Source: Blasia pusilla
Lineage: Eukaryota > Marchantiophyta > Marchantiopsida > Blasiales
Direction: 5' to 3'
Assembly (NCBI GenBank): GCA_050084515.1
Contig: CM114274.1
Coordinates: 18,662,001 to 18,726,000 of the forward strand
DNA: 64,000 nt
The stretch's first letter is position 1. The number at the start of each line of letters is the position of its first letter. Below are positions 53,810-64,000 of this stretch, in pieces. The translations under genes were made by a program, and so were the position numbers. Under the pieces are notes generated by a model. The model saw nothing but the letters and a program-made list of their open reading frames with translations. It ran no database searches and was not told the origin of the DNA.

Positions 53810-54822
53810 TGTCGTGGGCCTACTCTCCTTGAACGTTAATCTCTGTTGTTGCGGAAGCGTACGTTTAGCAGGTCACCCTCTCAACGTTGAACTGCATCCA
53901 AACACGCACTCACGTTAGTCGGGTCTTGATCAATCAGAGGTTCTAACTAGTCGAGTTCTCGACTCAGCCTCTCATCAAGCTCAACCTTCCTAGTTTCGCG
54001 GTTTACAACACATGCAAGTCTCGAAAGACTTGGGACAAACTTTCTGGTTGGTTCACTAACCACATTTTGTGCATGGCAGTTCCAATTGTCCGATGGACAT
54101 CTAATGAGTCCCTAATCGCGAGTCACGGAAATGAATCGCGGGTTGGAATCCAAGTGTGGCTTACAAAGTCCACTCCCTTGGATCAGGTTTGGGTTTCGAG
54201 TTCCAACACCAAACCTCCGTTCCATCCCCTGCCCTTGAGACGCCGTTTGGTGCTCAAAGTAGGGTTTGTGTTCCAAGACTCCTTGGAGAGACTTCCCCCT
54301 TAATAGTACTTTTAGGGATCTCCGCCCTCCCCCTAACTTTAGGGAAAGACAGTCGGACCCCTCAGATTGGCCCTTAACCCGAGTGCTCTCATAGTTGTTT
54401 TCAGCCAATATCTCAGCATATACTTATGCGTTTGCTAAGATCTTTAGTGCGTTGGAGGCATCTCTAAATAAGCTTTCCAAGGCGCCCTTAGTTGTTGCAA
54501 ATGCATCTTGGAACTAAACGTTATGGTCTGAAACATGGTCAAATTCCCCAAACGCAAGTCGTGTTCCAAAACTGGTTCTCACCTCTTTGGAAACCAACCT
54601 TTCAAGACTCAAGTCTTGGTTCGCGTTTGGTCTAGGTTTCTTGGTCGTGACCACTTATGCACAAAATGCACAAATCTGTTCCGCGTTTTGTCTCTTGGAA
54701 TTTTCCAAGAGACCTTTCCAAAAGCCTCTCCAAAGCACAATCATCATAGCATGAGTCCACTAGAGTTATGATGTTATGCTTGGCGCCTATTTGGTGTTCG
54801 TTTGGTTATGAGGGTTGTAAGA
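53810..54822. mobile_element. 1013-bp insertion in copy E leader with 5-bp target duplication
   Basis: Copy D reads GATGGGTGTAGCGATGG at this place. Copy E has GATGGGTGT, then 1013 bp, then GGTGTAGCGATGG: the pentamer GGTGT is present on both sides (53805-53809 and 54823-54827). The insert starts TGTCGTGGGCC and ends GGGTTGTAAGA. A 5-bp duplication and a TG start suit a solo LTR, although the end is not CA. There is no coding sequence. Confidence 0.7.
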
Positions 54823-55109
54823 GGTGTAGCGATGGTGATGAGTGTAGTCTCCATGCCTATGTAGCATGTTTGTGAATATACGGCAGTTGTTGAGTAGGAG
54901 TCGTGTGTATGACCCGAGAGTATGTTTGTGACTTAGGTGAGTTAGTCGGGAAGCTCACGGTGAGCCCAAGTGTTGAGTGTGAATGAGTCCGGGTGTGTCA
55001 TCATGGGATTATCATTAGCATATGTGAGCTAGTGAGGAGTGTGGGAGACTCTTGGTGAGTCTGAGTGTTTGAGCGGGTAAGATACGGTTGTCACGACGAT
55101 GTTCTTCTA

Positions 55110-56276
55110 GGGTTTGGAAGAACAGGGTAGTGCGAGTAGTGGTAGTGGAGTAACACGGAGTGGCATGAGGTATCGAGAGTTTTCTAGTGAGGAACCATCC
55201 TGACTTCCTTTCGTGGCTAGATCGTCATCACTAGACAATAGGTCTGGTGAGGAGATCGTAGACGGGGATAGTGATACGTGGAGAGAGATGGACGACATGG
55301 GCCATCTGAGCATACATCATTTCTTGGATGCGATAGGCACCATAGATTTAGATGACTTCATCCAAGAGTTCGACACGTGGTGCAACTTCCAAGACATACA
55401 AACCCCTATGCAATTCAACCCTTTTATGGCATGGAAGGGGTTGTTCCAGCACCTCGTCTAGCACTTGGAGGGTCCGCCGATGGATGACTACATGGAGTTC
55501 CGATCTCTATACTCTATAGAGATTGATGCGTGGAGGGTGTATTGGGATCCAGGGTATGTGTCCATTAGTGGGCACGAGGCGTATGATGGGATAGTGAGGG
55601 CGGAGAGACCTACACCATCAGCTCGAGGACTAGATGGAGAGGATGGCAGTGAAAGTGGTGAGGTGGCAAAGGCCTCTCGTGCTCGAGGACCACCGAGTTT
55701 CAGTCCTACAATGGAGTTCTTCTAACAGTTGGGGAGGAGCTACCAGAGCGTGCGGACCGACAAGCTGAAGAGTCTACAAGATTTTCAGTGGAGATCGGGT
55801 GTGAGTCTGAGGGAGGCATTCACGCGCATGCGACAGTTGATCATTGCCACATATGGGCTGACTGAGGCGCAGTCAGTGTAGTATTGGTAGGGGATGATGG
55901 ATTAGGAGCTACGGAGGAGAGTTGGGGATGCGATGTCACACTAGGGAAAGGTATTATGATCTACGCCAAGAGGTACGTCGAGAGGTAGACAAAGGGCTTG
56001 GGGGCGAGAGAGTGATGGATGATTGTGGTGGTAAAATGCCATCACCACTCAAGGGATATGGAGGACGTGCACCGGATGCAGCGCTCCTCACTCGCATCGA
56101 TCAGTTGGAGCACAAGATTGCTACTATGCCGATGATGCAGCCAGTGATAGGCGCGGAGCCGAGAGTAGCTAGTGTGGCTCCAGCCTCCATGTTGTATCAG
56201 GATACGGGGGAGGACTATACGGGGTTGAGGTTTATGTGCAATGCGGCTCGTAATCGCAATATGAATCGCTCTAGAG
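55110..56276 (+). pseudogene. Ty3 Gag, copy E, without zinc knuckles
   Basis: Readings contain REMDDMGHLSIHHFLDAIG, IDLDDFIQEFDTWCNFQ, FNPFMAWKGLFQHL, GPPMDDYMEFRSLYSIEIDA and SYQSVRTDKLKSLQDFQ, matching copies A, B and D. After ELRRRVGDAM the reading jumps to RERYYDLRQEVRREVD, which in copies A and B follows the second knuckle, so the knuckle region is deleted. TRIDQLEHKIATMPM follows. Several stops are present. Confidence 0.75.
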
Positions 56277-57639
56277 ATTCTTCAAATAAATATATCTTTC
56301 CCTCAATTAATATTGTAAGTCAAATTGTAATGTGTATAGTGAGAATTCATCATATTCTTATTGAAGGTCATCATAAGTTTAGTATTTATTCAAAGGTATC
56401 TTCCATAAAGTAATTTATTTCTTCACATTATCTTTTTATATCTATATTTAATGGATTTATGAATTTACTCTCGTATATATGATAATAATTATTTTATAAG
56501 TGATGGCAATATGAATAACATTTCTTTATTACCATTTGCATCAAAATTTTATTACTAAGTTTGTCTAGTGAGTCATAAAAGAAAAACTACAGATATGGAG
56601 TCGTAGTTGAATTTTTTTTGGCATGTCTCATTCATTATAGAGTTGTAAAAATCATGTTTTTCTTCTTGTGAATCAACTTGCCTTTAAGGTCATGAATGAC
56701 ACCTACAAGATTTCAATGGGATGGTCTTTATAGATTTGAGAGACTTTCCATGTGAGGGGAAAGCTTTTTATGATTGGTGTTGGTTTTTTCAAGTCCTTCT
56801 TGTTCTTCACCATGGGATCACTCATAAATCATGCAAGCCACTCTAAAGAGATCCCATTTGTAATTTCTTGTTAGGATGATGAAGCATATAACTAATATGA
56901 GAGTTTGGAACTCTCATACTTTGGAAGTGCATCTTAAGCAAGAAGATTTTTCTAATTGGTTAGTGGATGTGGTATATGGATAATTATGGAAGGATGAGCA
57001 CTCAGAATTAGGCTTTGACTTTATCAAGCTATCACATGATATAATGACTCCAGAAAAACGTTAATGAGCTCATAAATATGATCTATGGAGATGATCCTTA
57101 AAACTCGTTCACAATAAAATTTTGAGGGATATTGGTAATTTTACACTGAAAAATATAGACAATGATGACATGAGTGCAAAATTATGCCAAGATTCAATAG
57201 TTTTGTTATTTTATTGTTATTTTTTTTCATTTAGGGTGCAAGCAGGAAACATCACATTAATAGTTTTGACATAATATATCTATTTTTCTATGTGATGTCG
57301 CGTCTCTACCTTCTTGCTAATTCTATTTTGAAGGAGAGGAGGAATCATATTTATCTTATAAAGTTTTCAAATATGGGTTTTCTTTCATGATTTCCTCAAC
57401 ATCATTTGTCTATGAAGATGGTTCTACCAATCATGCTTTTAAGAAACATAAATGGATGAGAGGACAAGCAAATGACACACGACTAGTAAAATGCAAATTT
57501 ATGCAACTTGTCATAAATATGGAAATCAGTCTATGAAGCAATATTGAAGATCAATTTTAATTCCTCGCATCATGTTGATTTCATCATCCAACTGGGGCTT
57601 ACATTTGAATTTATAGAGATACTAGTGGGTAGTCCGTAT
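56277..57639. other. AT-rich region, no gene recognised
   Basis: Base composition is strongly AT-rich. Short readings such as DWCWFFQVLLVLHHGITHKS are not recognisable. It is probably old transposon sequence. Confidence 0.35.
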
Positions 57640-58370
57640 CATGCACGGGAGTGAAGGGACTAATCACAAAATCTTTTTCTTCCTGCCCATAAAGGGTGAA
57701 ACATTTTCTTGCTGCCCGGTTGCCACATGTCAAGCAAAAGGGTATTTGCAAATCAAGAAGGCACTCTCCAATAATAATGTAGATTAGTTCCCAACCATAC
57801 AAGCTTTTATTTTGACTATCACTAAGTCTAAACGTCAAATATTTTAAAAAAGGCATATATATATATATATATACATATACAAGTACGGTGCTCGTGCGAT
57901 GCACGGGTAATAATAGAAGTGTTTGAAGAACTAGTGTTAGAGTATAGCCTGTGAAGGGAAGAAGGGAAGGGAAGAGACTAATGATGGCGCACATAAATTA
58001 AAATTTTTTTCTTACGTCTCGTAGCGTGTGAAACATTTTCTTGTTAGCTAATTGTCATATGTCAAACAAATAAATGTTTGCAAATAAAAAAGGCACTCTC
58101 CCATAATTAATCTACATATATAAATAAAACATCAATTTTTTTCGTTTCCAATTATATGTTACTTAAGTGGTAAGAGTTTAGTTCATATTCTAATTGGAAA
58201 TGATACACCAAATAACAAATTGATATTGTACTAATTGGAAGGGGATTCGAACACAAATTCAAATATTTTTTCAGCTTTTAAAATGAGAAACCGTCTAATT
58301 GTCACGTGTTAAACATACGAGTGTCTCCAAATCACAAAGGCACTCCCAAAGATAATATAAATTCTCATGA
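57640..58370 (-). repeat. Cluster of short promoter-associated repeats (2-3 copies)
   Basis: Copies at about 57650-57780 and 57955-58115, with a shorter one at 58250-58365, share GTGAAACATTTTCTTG, TGTCAAxCA and AAGGCACTCTCC. In reverse orientation the same sequence lies upstream of the uS5m gene (6413-6520 and 6813-6920), and a remnant lies upstream of the RRP15-like gene (32575-32640). Two phrases of the type GTGCGATGCACGGG (near 57632 and 57890) accompany the first copies, and an (AT)n run lies at 57855-57876. Confidence 0.75.
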
Positions 58371-58806
58371 TAATCTCTTAAATGAGAATTTCATTCTTAC
58401 ACGGACAACACAAGGAGCTCAGTACACGACGAGATCTTACAGCGACGGAGTATCCGGCGAGAGAAGCGAGGGAGGGTAGAGGGCAGGGGAGGGGACGGTG
58501 GGAGAGAATTTGGCAAAGACGCAGCCACAGGAAGAGGCGAGAAGAGACGAGAACTGTGCAGAATCTGGTTTCGGATAGGGGATGAAGGTGGGTCCCTCCA
58601 AGCCCCCTCCTCTCTCTCTCTCACAGAGTCTTGGTCGTGCTCGCAACGAGTGTGTGGAATGTGAGTATCGATTGTGCTCAGTCGGAGAATGTGCTGGAGT
58701 GGCCTCGGTGCTGAATTGAGGCGTTCGTGAGCTTCGGTGCATACGAGGGGAGGAGGATTCGCTCTGTCGAAGGTGAAGTAGGAGTAGACGGGCGCAGGTG
58801 GTGGGA
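58371..58806 (+). promoter_or_regulatory. Upstream region and 5' UTR of the HHL1-like gene
   Basis: GC-rich and purine-rich sequence between the repeat cluster and the start codon, with a (CT)n run (58606-58622), a feature common in plant 5' untranslated regions. Long readings on the opposite strand in this part appear to be by-products of composition. Confidence 0.4.
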
Positions 58807-61800
58807 ATGGCGAGTCTGAGGAGCCCGCAAACTGGGTGCTCGCCCTGCAGCAGCAACAGCTCGAGGACGCCATTTTTTGCCGGGAGAACTCCGGCGTCTT
58901 CGTTCCTCACATGCAAGAGATGGGATCCAGAGACTAGGCTGAGGCTAGGTGTGGTGTCCGTGGAAGCTAAGGGGAGGAAGAGTGGTATGATGCCAGGAGG
59001 TGGAAGGAAATCCTCCGCGCCCACACCCGCAATGCCCAAGATGGATGATGACGACAATCCGAAATTTGTGCTCTTCATCCGGACCAAAAAGGTGAGTGAT
59101 TGCGTGTGAAGTTCTTTTTTCTGACTTGCCAAGTGAAACCTGGACGGGACATGTAGAAGTTGTCTGCTGGAAGGATGAATGTCCTCCAGCAGACTCGGAC
59201 ACTATTGTGATGGTGGTTACTTTTGAGTCCCGTTTAGTTTAGTTTAGTCTGCGTTTTTGTAGATTTTTTTTGTAAAGGATGTATCAGTGAGAAGGATTTG
59301 ACTGCCGAATGAACCGATTGGTGGCCACGTACTGTTGACTGTGGCTACTGCTCTTTCTCAGTTCCCATCTTCCTGGAACTCCGAGGACAATTGGTTAGTT
59401 CATTCGTTCACTTTCCTTCCATTATGAACTATCTGAAGGTCGATTGATAGTTCTTGCCCTCCTTTCCCACTTTCGTTGGGCTGAGTCGATATACCTCCAG
59501 TCTGGTATTCAATGAGCTTTCATGGTGTACAATTCAGAGTTTGTCCTTTCGCATCTTCCTCTCCCCGCTGGGAGCGAATGTCTGCTAAGTCTAACTTCAG
59601 TTTTTCCTGGAATTGTTTCGGCAGTGTGCGGTTTCGGCCTCACTCTTACTGATTCATGATTTGCGGGATGCAGGTACCTAGATGGTATCCACTAAGCATT
59701 GTGTCGGGCGGTACTACAGCAAAGATGATGTTGGGAGCCATGAAGAACGATTGGGGAAAGAAGCTGTATTCAGGCACCCTTACCCGCAACATTGCGGCGG
59801 TGATCTACAAGGTACAGTTTGTGCGAGGAACCTTACGTATATTTCATGCATATTGTAATGCCTTAGAATCCACATCTGGATATGGGCTTTGCTCAATAGT
59901 ATTTCTTTAAAATGAAGGTGGTCCAGTGGTGGTCAAGTAACGTAAGTATTACATGGTACGGTTTACACATTAAGAGTTATTCTAAAGTTTGTGATATCTA
60001 ACACTAGATATCTTCTCCCTTCAGTTCATGGAATGAGCATGCAACACCTGTTGAGAGACGGAGTGTTTGTATGTCCAGGAAATCGAAGCAATTTATTTTA
60101 ATTGTCCACTACCTGTCCCTTAAACTCAGGCTTGCAGAGAAATGGTTGACCTATTTTTGACCTTGTTACTCCAGGGCATTCCTTAGCTCTCTCCTAAAAA
60201 ATTCATGCAATGTATGGACTGCGCACAAAGTGAGGCATAAGTCAGCAACAACTTGGTTGGGTGATTGTAGGATGAGAGAGCAGTAAGACAGACAGCTTTC
60301 AAAACTTACCCTGTGCTAAAGTCTGCTTCAGGATTCGAGTATGGCTACAAAGTTGTGGTGAGTGGTGTTTTTGAATTTAGTGTATTAGCGGTCTGAAATG
60401 CAAGTCATGTTTAGTTCTATGCTTGCTTCTTGTGTCATCACCAGCCTATCTCCTGCCAATGTATACCACTTTGTTATCTCGTTTCCATTACTAGACTGAG
60501 GTATTGTCAGAGTGGGTTTCCCAGCTTTGCTTTGGAGTTGCACAACAGTTATCCTCTCCAAGTTTTGAGCTGAGACTAAGGGAGAGTTCTGAACTATTTC
60601 TTAAGCCTCTCAACTTCGGTAATTGTTGAGAGGCTTAAGAATTATCTGAGGTTAACGCAAATCTGAGACCCACCAAAACTCTTTCAATTGCGTTAATCTC
60701 AGATAATAAATTCCTGTCAACTAGGTGAAGGATACACCTCTTCAGTATCCTCGAACGCTACTTTGTTCAAATTGGCAGATTGCTTTGACAGAAAATTTTG
60801 CAGATTTTGAGGTGGTTGTAATGGGCTTGTCAATGGCACAGGACTCAAAAAATCCAAAGGCAGCACTGTTTGCTTCAGATGTTATTCAGGTGAGAGAAAC
60901 CTTCACCGTCCTCTTTTTGTGTAGGTATATGTTCATGTGTATCCTGGCTCTGGTGGTTAGGTTTCGGCAATATCCTCGAGACTTTTGTGTACTATTCGGG
61001 AGTTAGTCAATCCATGCTTACCTTCGGTAAAGAAAATGCCAATCGAGAGCACTTTCTGTAGTGTTTGGCTACCTTGTCACCAGGAGTTCCATTTCTTGGA
61101 AGAGTTTTGGTGGGTCATTGGAAAAAGTCGTCAACAGTGAAGGTTTCAAAATAGTGGTTTTATTTCTTCAATGAAATACAACAGGTGTGGTAGGTTCCAT
61201 GTAGTGCAAATACAGGAAGTGTCATTCTAAACCTCACTGAACTACTAGATAGTCAAGTATGTTCCAGATCTCTTCTCAGTTCAGTAGTTTATGAGGGGCT
61301 TTCAGCGCTGTGCTGCCAAGTGGTCAATGGTTCTAGGAGTGTATTTTGGAGAATCTTCAGCACAACTGATCAGTATTGCTGCAGGTCCTCTTTTAAATTT
61401 TCTGGAATGACTGATCCATTCACTTAATTAGCCTTCAGCCACAGAATCCCCTCCCCCCCCAAAAAAATAAAAAATCTTTTCCACTAAGCTTGTATTCCAC
61501 CAGCAAAGTTGTGTGAGGCCTCTTCATTGATAGGACCTTTATTTTGTGATGAGTTCGCAACTTCAGTTCGCCTTTTTTAGTGTGTATTTCCAAATGCACT
61601 TGTGAAGTTCAACGAAGATCTTAATTTGATTTTGCAGTTGGAAGCTTTATAGAACTGAAGTCTCCTCTCCTTGTGCTATGTGCTCCTAAGGACTTGGGTG
61701 TGAGTGCTATGGAGGTCTCTGAGTCAATTTCTAGAAATACTCTCCCTCGTGGGAACTTTAAAATAGAAGGGTGTTTTAGCCAGGTCTTCGCTAAGAGTAG

Positions 61801-62134
61801 ATGGGAGGATTATTATGCTAGTGCCTTCTGATGGTTGAGACCTCTGTAGCTCTTTTTGCCTCTTGGTGTTTACCAACTTATGTCAGTTTTCTTTTCTTTG
61901 GATGTTCTGAAGGCAGATCTGTTTCTGGTTACCCATGGATGCTAATGGTTATATTCTTGGTGTTCTGAGATGCAGATCCCCCCTGAAGAAGAACTTAAGT
62001 CAGTCGTGGACAAGGTGAAGGAGGGTTTTGGAAATATTTTCAGTAGTGTGAAAGAGTCGTTTGGCTCCATAAGCAGTCTGACATCAGAAGAAGGCGAGTT
62101 AAAGCCAGAATCAGAAGCTGAAACCAAAAAATAG
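58807..62134 (+). CDS. HHL1-like chloroplast thylakoid protein (high-light response), 5 exons, 238 aa
   Basis: Exons: 58807-59091, 59674-59811, 60271-60357, 60842-60889, 61976-62134; all introns GT-AG and all junctions phase 0. Residues 1 to about 55 are rich in Ser, Thr, Pro and Arg and end in VVSVEA-KG, consistent with a chloroplast transit peptide. The mature part shows NPKFVLFIRTKKVPRWYPLS, VSGGTTAKMMLG, SGTLTRNIAAVIYKDE, AFKTYPVLKSASGFEYGYKV and NPKAALFASDVIQIPPEEEL, then KSVVDKVKEGFGNIFSSVKE. This pattern matches HYPERSENSITIVE TO HIGH LIGHT 1 of Arabidopsis, a thylakoid protein that helps protect photosystem II. Intron 4 (60890-61975) is the longest; intron 3 holds a double foldback. 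A different reading directly upstream of exon 4 (60725-60841) is open but not homologous, so it was treated as intron. Confidence 0.88.
60600..60707. repeat. Double foldback in intron 3 of the HHL1-like gene
   Basis: The first hairpin has perfect 15-bp arms, CTTAAGCCTCTCAAC (60600-60614) and its complement (60625-60639), with a 10-base loop. Directly after it, ATTATCTGAGGTTAACGCAA (60641-60660) pairs with 60688-60707 at 19 of 20 positions. Confidence 0.85.
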
Positions 62135-64000
62135 GCCAAGTCATGAATGCTCTATTTACTGGAGAAAGGAGCACTTCTGGAATTGCATATTGCCTTTCCA
62201 TGGAGACACAAGCTCGAAGCTAGGACTGAAATCAAGTCCTGTGAAGAGCCTTTTCTGTATTTAACTCGATCTGATCAGATCCCTCAGACAGCGATAGAAA
62301 GTCTCATAGGAGTAGTGTAGATTCTGTCCAAGTAGAATGAAGAGTACAATATTAGGTAGTGCGAGATGCATCTGTACTTTACAAAGAGGCAGGTCTTTGA
62401 TGTGTAATGGAAATCTTATTTTGTGGACTTGAGATCGAGGGAAAATTGAACTTCTTGCTTATCTTGAGAGGGAGGGCCGGACACGGAAAAACGTGATTAG
62501 AAACCTCGGGGCCTAAGGATTCTAAAGCTCACAAACACAGTCGAGCTAAGTGTGATCTTATTAGATGTTGTCCAGGCCTCCTAGTCGAGCAATTACTTAG
62601 CAAGGAGTACCATGAAATGGCATCTACTTTCACTTGTGCCCACTAATCTTACCTGACAATTTCTTTGCTAAGATCATGGGGAATGTGATCCTCGTAAGGG
62701 AGCAACTGATTCTGTCAAGTTTCTCACTGTCCGTACCTGTGCTGGCAGAGTACACCACCTTTAGCTTCGCATAGCAAGTAACATAAACAGTACACGATGG
62801 GTCTGAAATGGGTCAATGTTGCCCTAGCCAAGTCACATTCAAGATGTAGAGTTGAAAGGTTGACAGTGGAGCCTGTGGGAGTGAATTTAGCATCACAGTT
62901 TCATGAAGATTACATATAATGATTTTTCCTCCGGTCACTATTTCACTCCGCTTAAAGCAGATCTGGGGTTTCCCATGTCTGCCTGAATTCCGAAACCACA
63001 CACCAGTAATTGTGTGGTGCCATGAAATAGGCGGAGAGAACCCCACCTCAGTGGTCCAGAGAATGTCCTGACCATCCTTCGGGTTGGTATAGGTGCCATT
63101 ACGACACATGACACATAACATAAGCCTGTCCAATGCAGCTTGTCCAGAAGGCAGATCTCCCAGTTGGGCAAATAATAGGGGTGCTATATCTCCCGATTGG
63201 GCTCACAACTGGTTGTTGCTTAGTGGCAACCTAATGATTGTCAGATTTCACCATATTGGAGAACCCGTGCTGCAGAATTACGACATAATATGCCATGTAC
63301 ATTGGATAAACTAGTACAAAGCCGGTGTTCAGATTTGCTGTTCAGATCCAAAACCTTCCCCCCCGTATCTGCTTCGCAACTGAATCGAGCAGCGGTCGAC
63401 AGAAGTTTTGGTCATAAGCACTTGTTGATCCACACCGATGGGAGCAGCAATTTCCGTGGAATAATCGCGAGGCATTCGGTAGTCTCCCTAGGTTTAGTGA
63501 CACAACTCGTCCATACTCGGGAGGTTTGGTAGAAACAACTTGCGCACTCCACCGATTCTCATGTTTAGTGTCTGTACATCCACTACCACTGCTACCTTCC
63601 TCCCCTCTGCCCTACTCTCTCGGGCATTCATGTGGTCCCAATCTGCCGATCGCTGCCGACCAGTTACGCTCCAGTCACACCCAACTCACTCAGCTTCGAG
63701 ACGCAGCCGGAAAGCGCAGACTCGCAACGCAACCCCGGCATGGTGTCCTGTCACGCTGACTCGACCTACATTTCTAGGATCACGAACCCGTGCACCGCAT
63801 TTCCTAGAGTGTGCCTCACTGTGGTCCACTGCCGCAAATTGCAGGGACTTTCGTGTCTTTTCGTCGAATCTACCCTTCAAACCAGGATTCGTGATCCTGG
63901 TTTTTGGGTTCTTTTTAAAGTTTGATTCCAAGGAGGAGAGACAATGAGGCAGAATGGAACGCTGGATGGAGACTAGGAGAAAAAGAAAATGGAGGGGAGA
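62135..64000. other. 3' flank of the HHL1-like gene and unassigned sequence
   Basis: The 3' untranslated region probably reaches about 62450. The rest shows no recognisable gene. A C-rich + strand stretch at 63570-63800 and purine-rich sequence at the window end could be the promoter of a gene beyond the edge. Confidence 0.35.

Larger units (their letters stand above)
52136..56276 (+). mobile_element. Ty3 copy E: LTR, interrupted leader and gag
   Basis: Plus-strand order: LTR (52136-about 53705), leader beginning with a degenerate form of the conserved motif (53724-53755), a 1013-bp insertion (53810-54822), the rest of the leader (54823-55110) and gag (55110-56276). Gag runs into unrelated AT-rich sequence at about 56276. 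It lacks everything downstream of gag. Confidence 0.82.

Noticed and set aside
58397-59132. Two long minus-strand readings across the start of the HHL1-like gene
   Set aside because: They overlap the conserved exon 1 and its purine-rich leader and show only Ser/Pro/Leu-rich composition.
60725-60841. Possible extra exon directly before exon 4 of the HHL1-like gene
   Set aside because: The reading is open, but leaving it out joins YGYKVV to DSKNPKAALFAS exactly as in the HHL1 family, and the acceptor at 60841 is a good CAG.

Overview
This is nuclear DNA of a green land plant (or close streptophyte relative). The host genes have short GT-AG introns, one encodes a chloroplast high-light protein, another a mitochondrial ribosomal protein, and one inserted element carries a TTTAGGG-type telomere-like tract. 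The lineage cannot be fixed from sequence alone; a non-seed plant (bryophyte or lycophyte-like) fits best because of the Ty3 elements described below. Four host genes, all on the + strand, could be assembled exon by exon with consistent phase: mitochondrial ribosomal protein uS5m (7227-10124, 8 exons, 300 aa), an RRP15-like ribosomal-RNA processing factor (32942-36170, 7 exons, 338 aa), a BIG BROTHER-like RING-H2 E3 ligase (42622-45403, 7 exons, 339 aa) and an HHL1-like thylakoid photoprotection protein (58807-62134, 5 exons, 238 aa).

Between the genes lie nested, decayed transposons. The dominant family is a Ty3/gypsy LTR retrotransposon present as several broken copies: A (1-6397, minus), B (about 16800-21960, minus), C (about 27840-32485, minus), D (about 25370-26900, minus), E (52136-56276, plus), an LTR fragment F (13449-13785, plus) and a weak LTR remnant G (37940-38200, plus). 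Combining copies gives the order LTR, leader, Gag with two zinc knuckles, aspartic protease, linker, a C5-cytosine DNA methyltransferase domain, reverse transcriptase, RNase H, integrase, and a C-terminal PHD-type zinc finger. The methyltransferase is recognisable in copies A and C (motifs I, IV with Pro-Cys, VI with Glu-Asn-Val, VIII, IX-X in canonical order) and has been removed from copy B by a clean internal deletion. This methyltransferase/PHD retroelement is the main discovery candidate of the window.

Other elements: a hAT-type transposase fragment (12586-13448, plus), a 3-kb decayed Helitron Rep-helicase (about 13786-16800, minus) that itself holds a 447-bp insertion with a 6-bp target duplication, an Athila-like LTR element with a tRNA-Asp-type primer binding site (about 22080-24050, plus) apparently inserted in the leader of copy B, a fragment resembling the C-terminal part of a LINE-type reverse transcriptase (47230-47790, minus), and a 1013-bp insertion with a 5-bp target duplication inside copy E.

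Smaller structure includes a 400-bp-offset duplication of the uS5m promoter region abutting the LTR of copy A, a short repeat shared by the upstream regions of three of the four host genes, a 58-bp tandem array upstream of the RING gene, two near-perfect foldbacks (39266-39342 and 60600-60707) and a 20-bp minisatellite (24792-24911). No rRNA gene, convincing tRNA gene or CRISPR array was seen.
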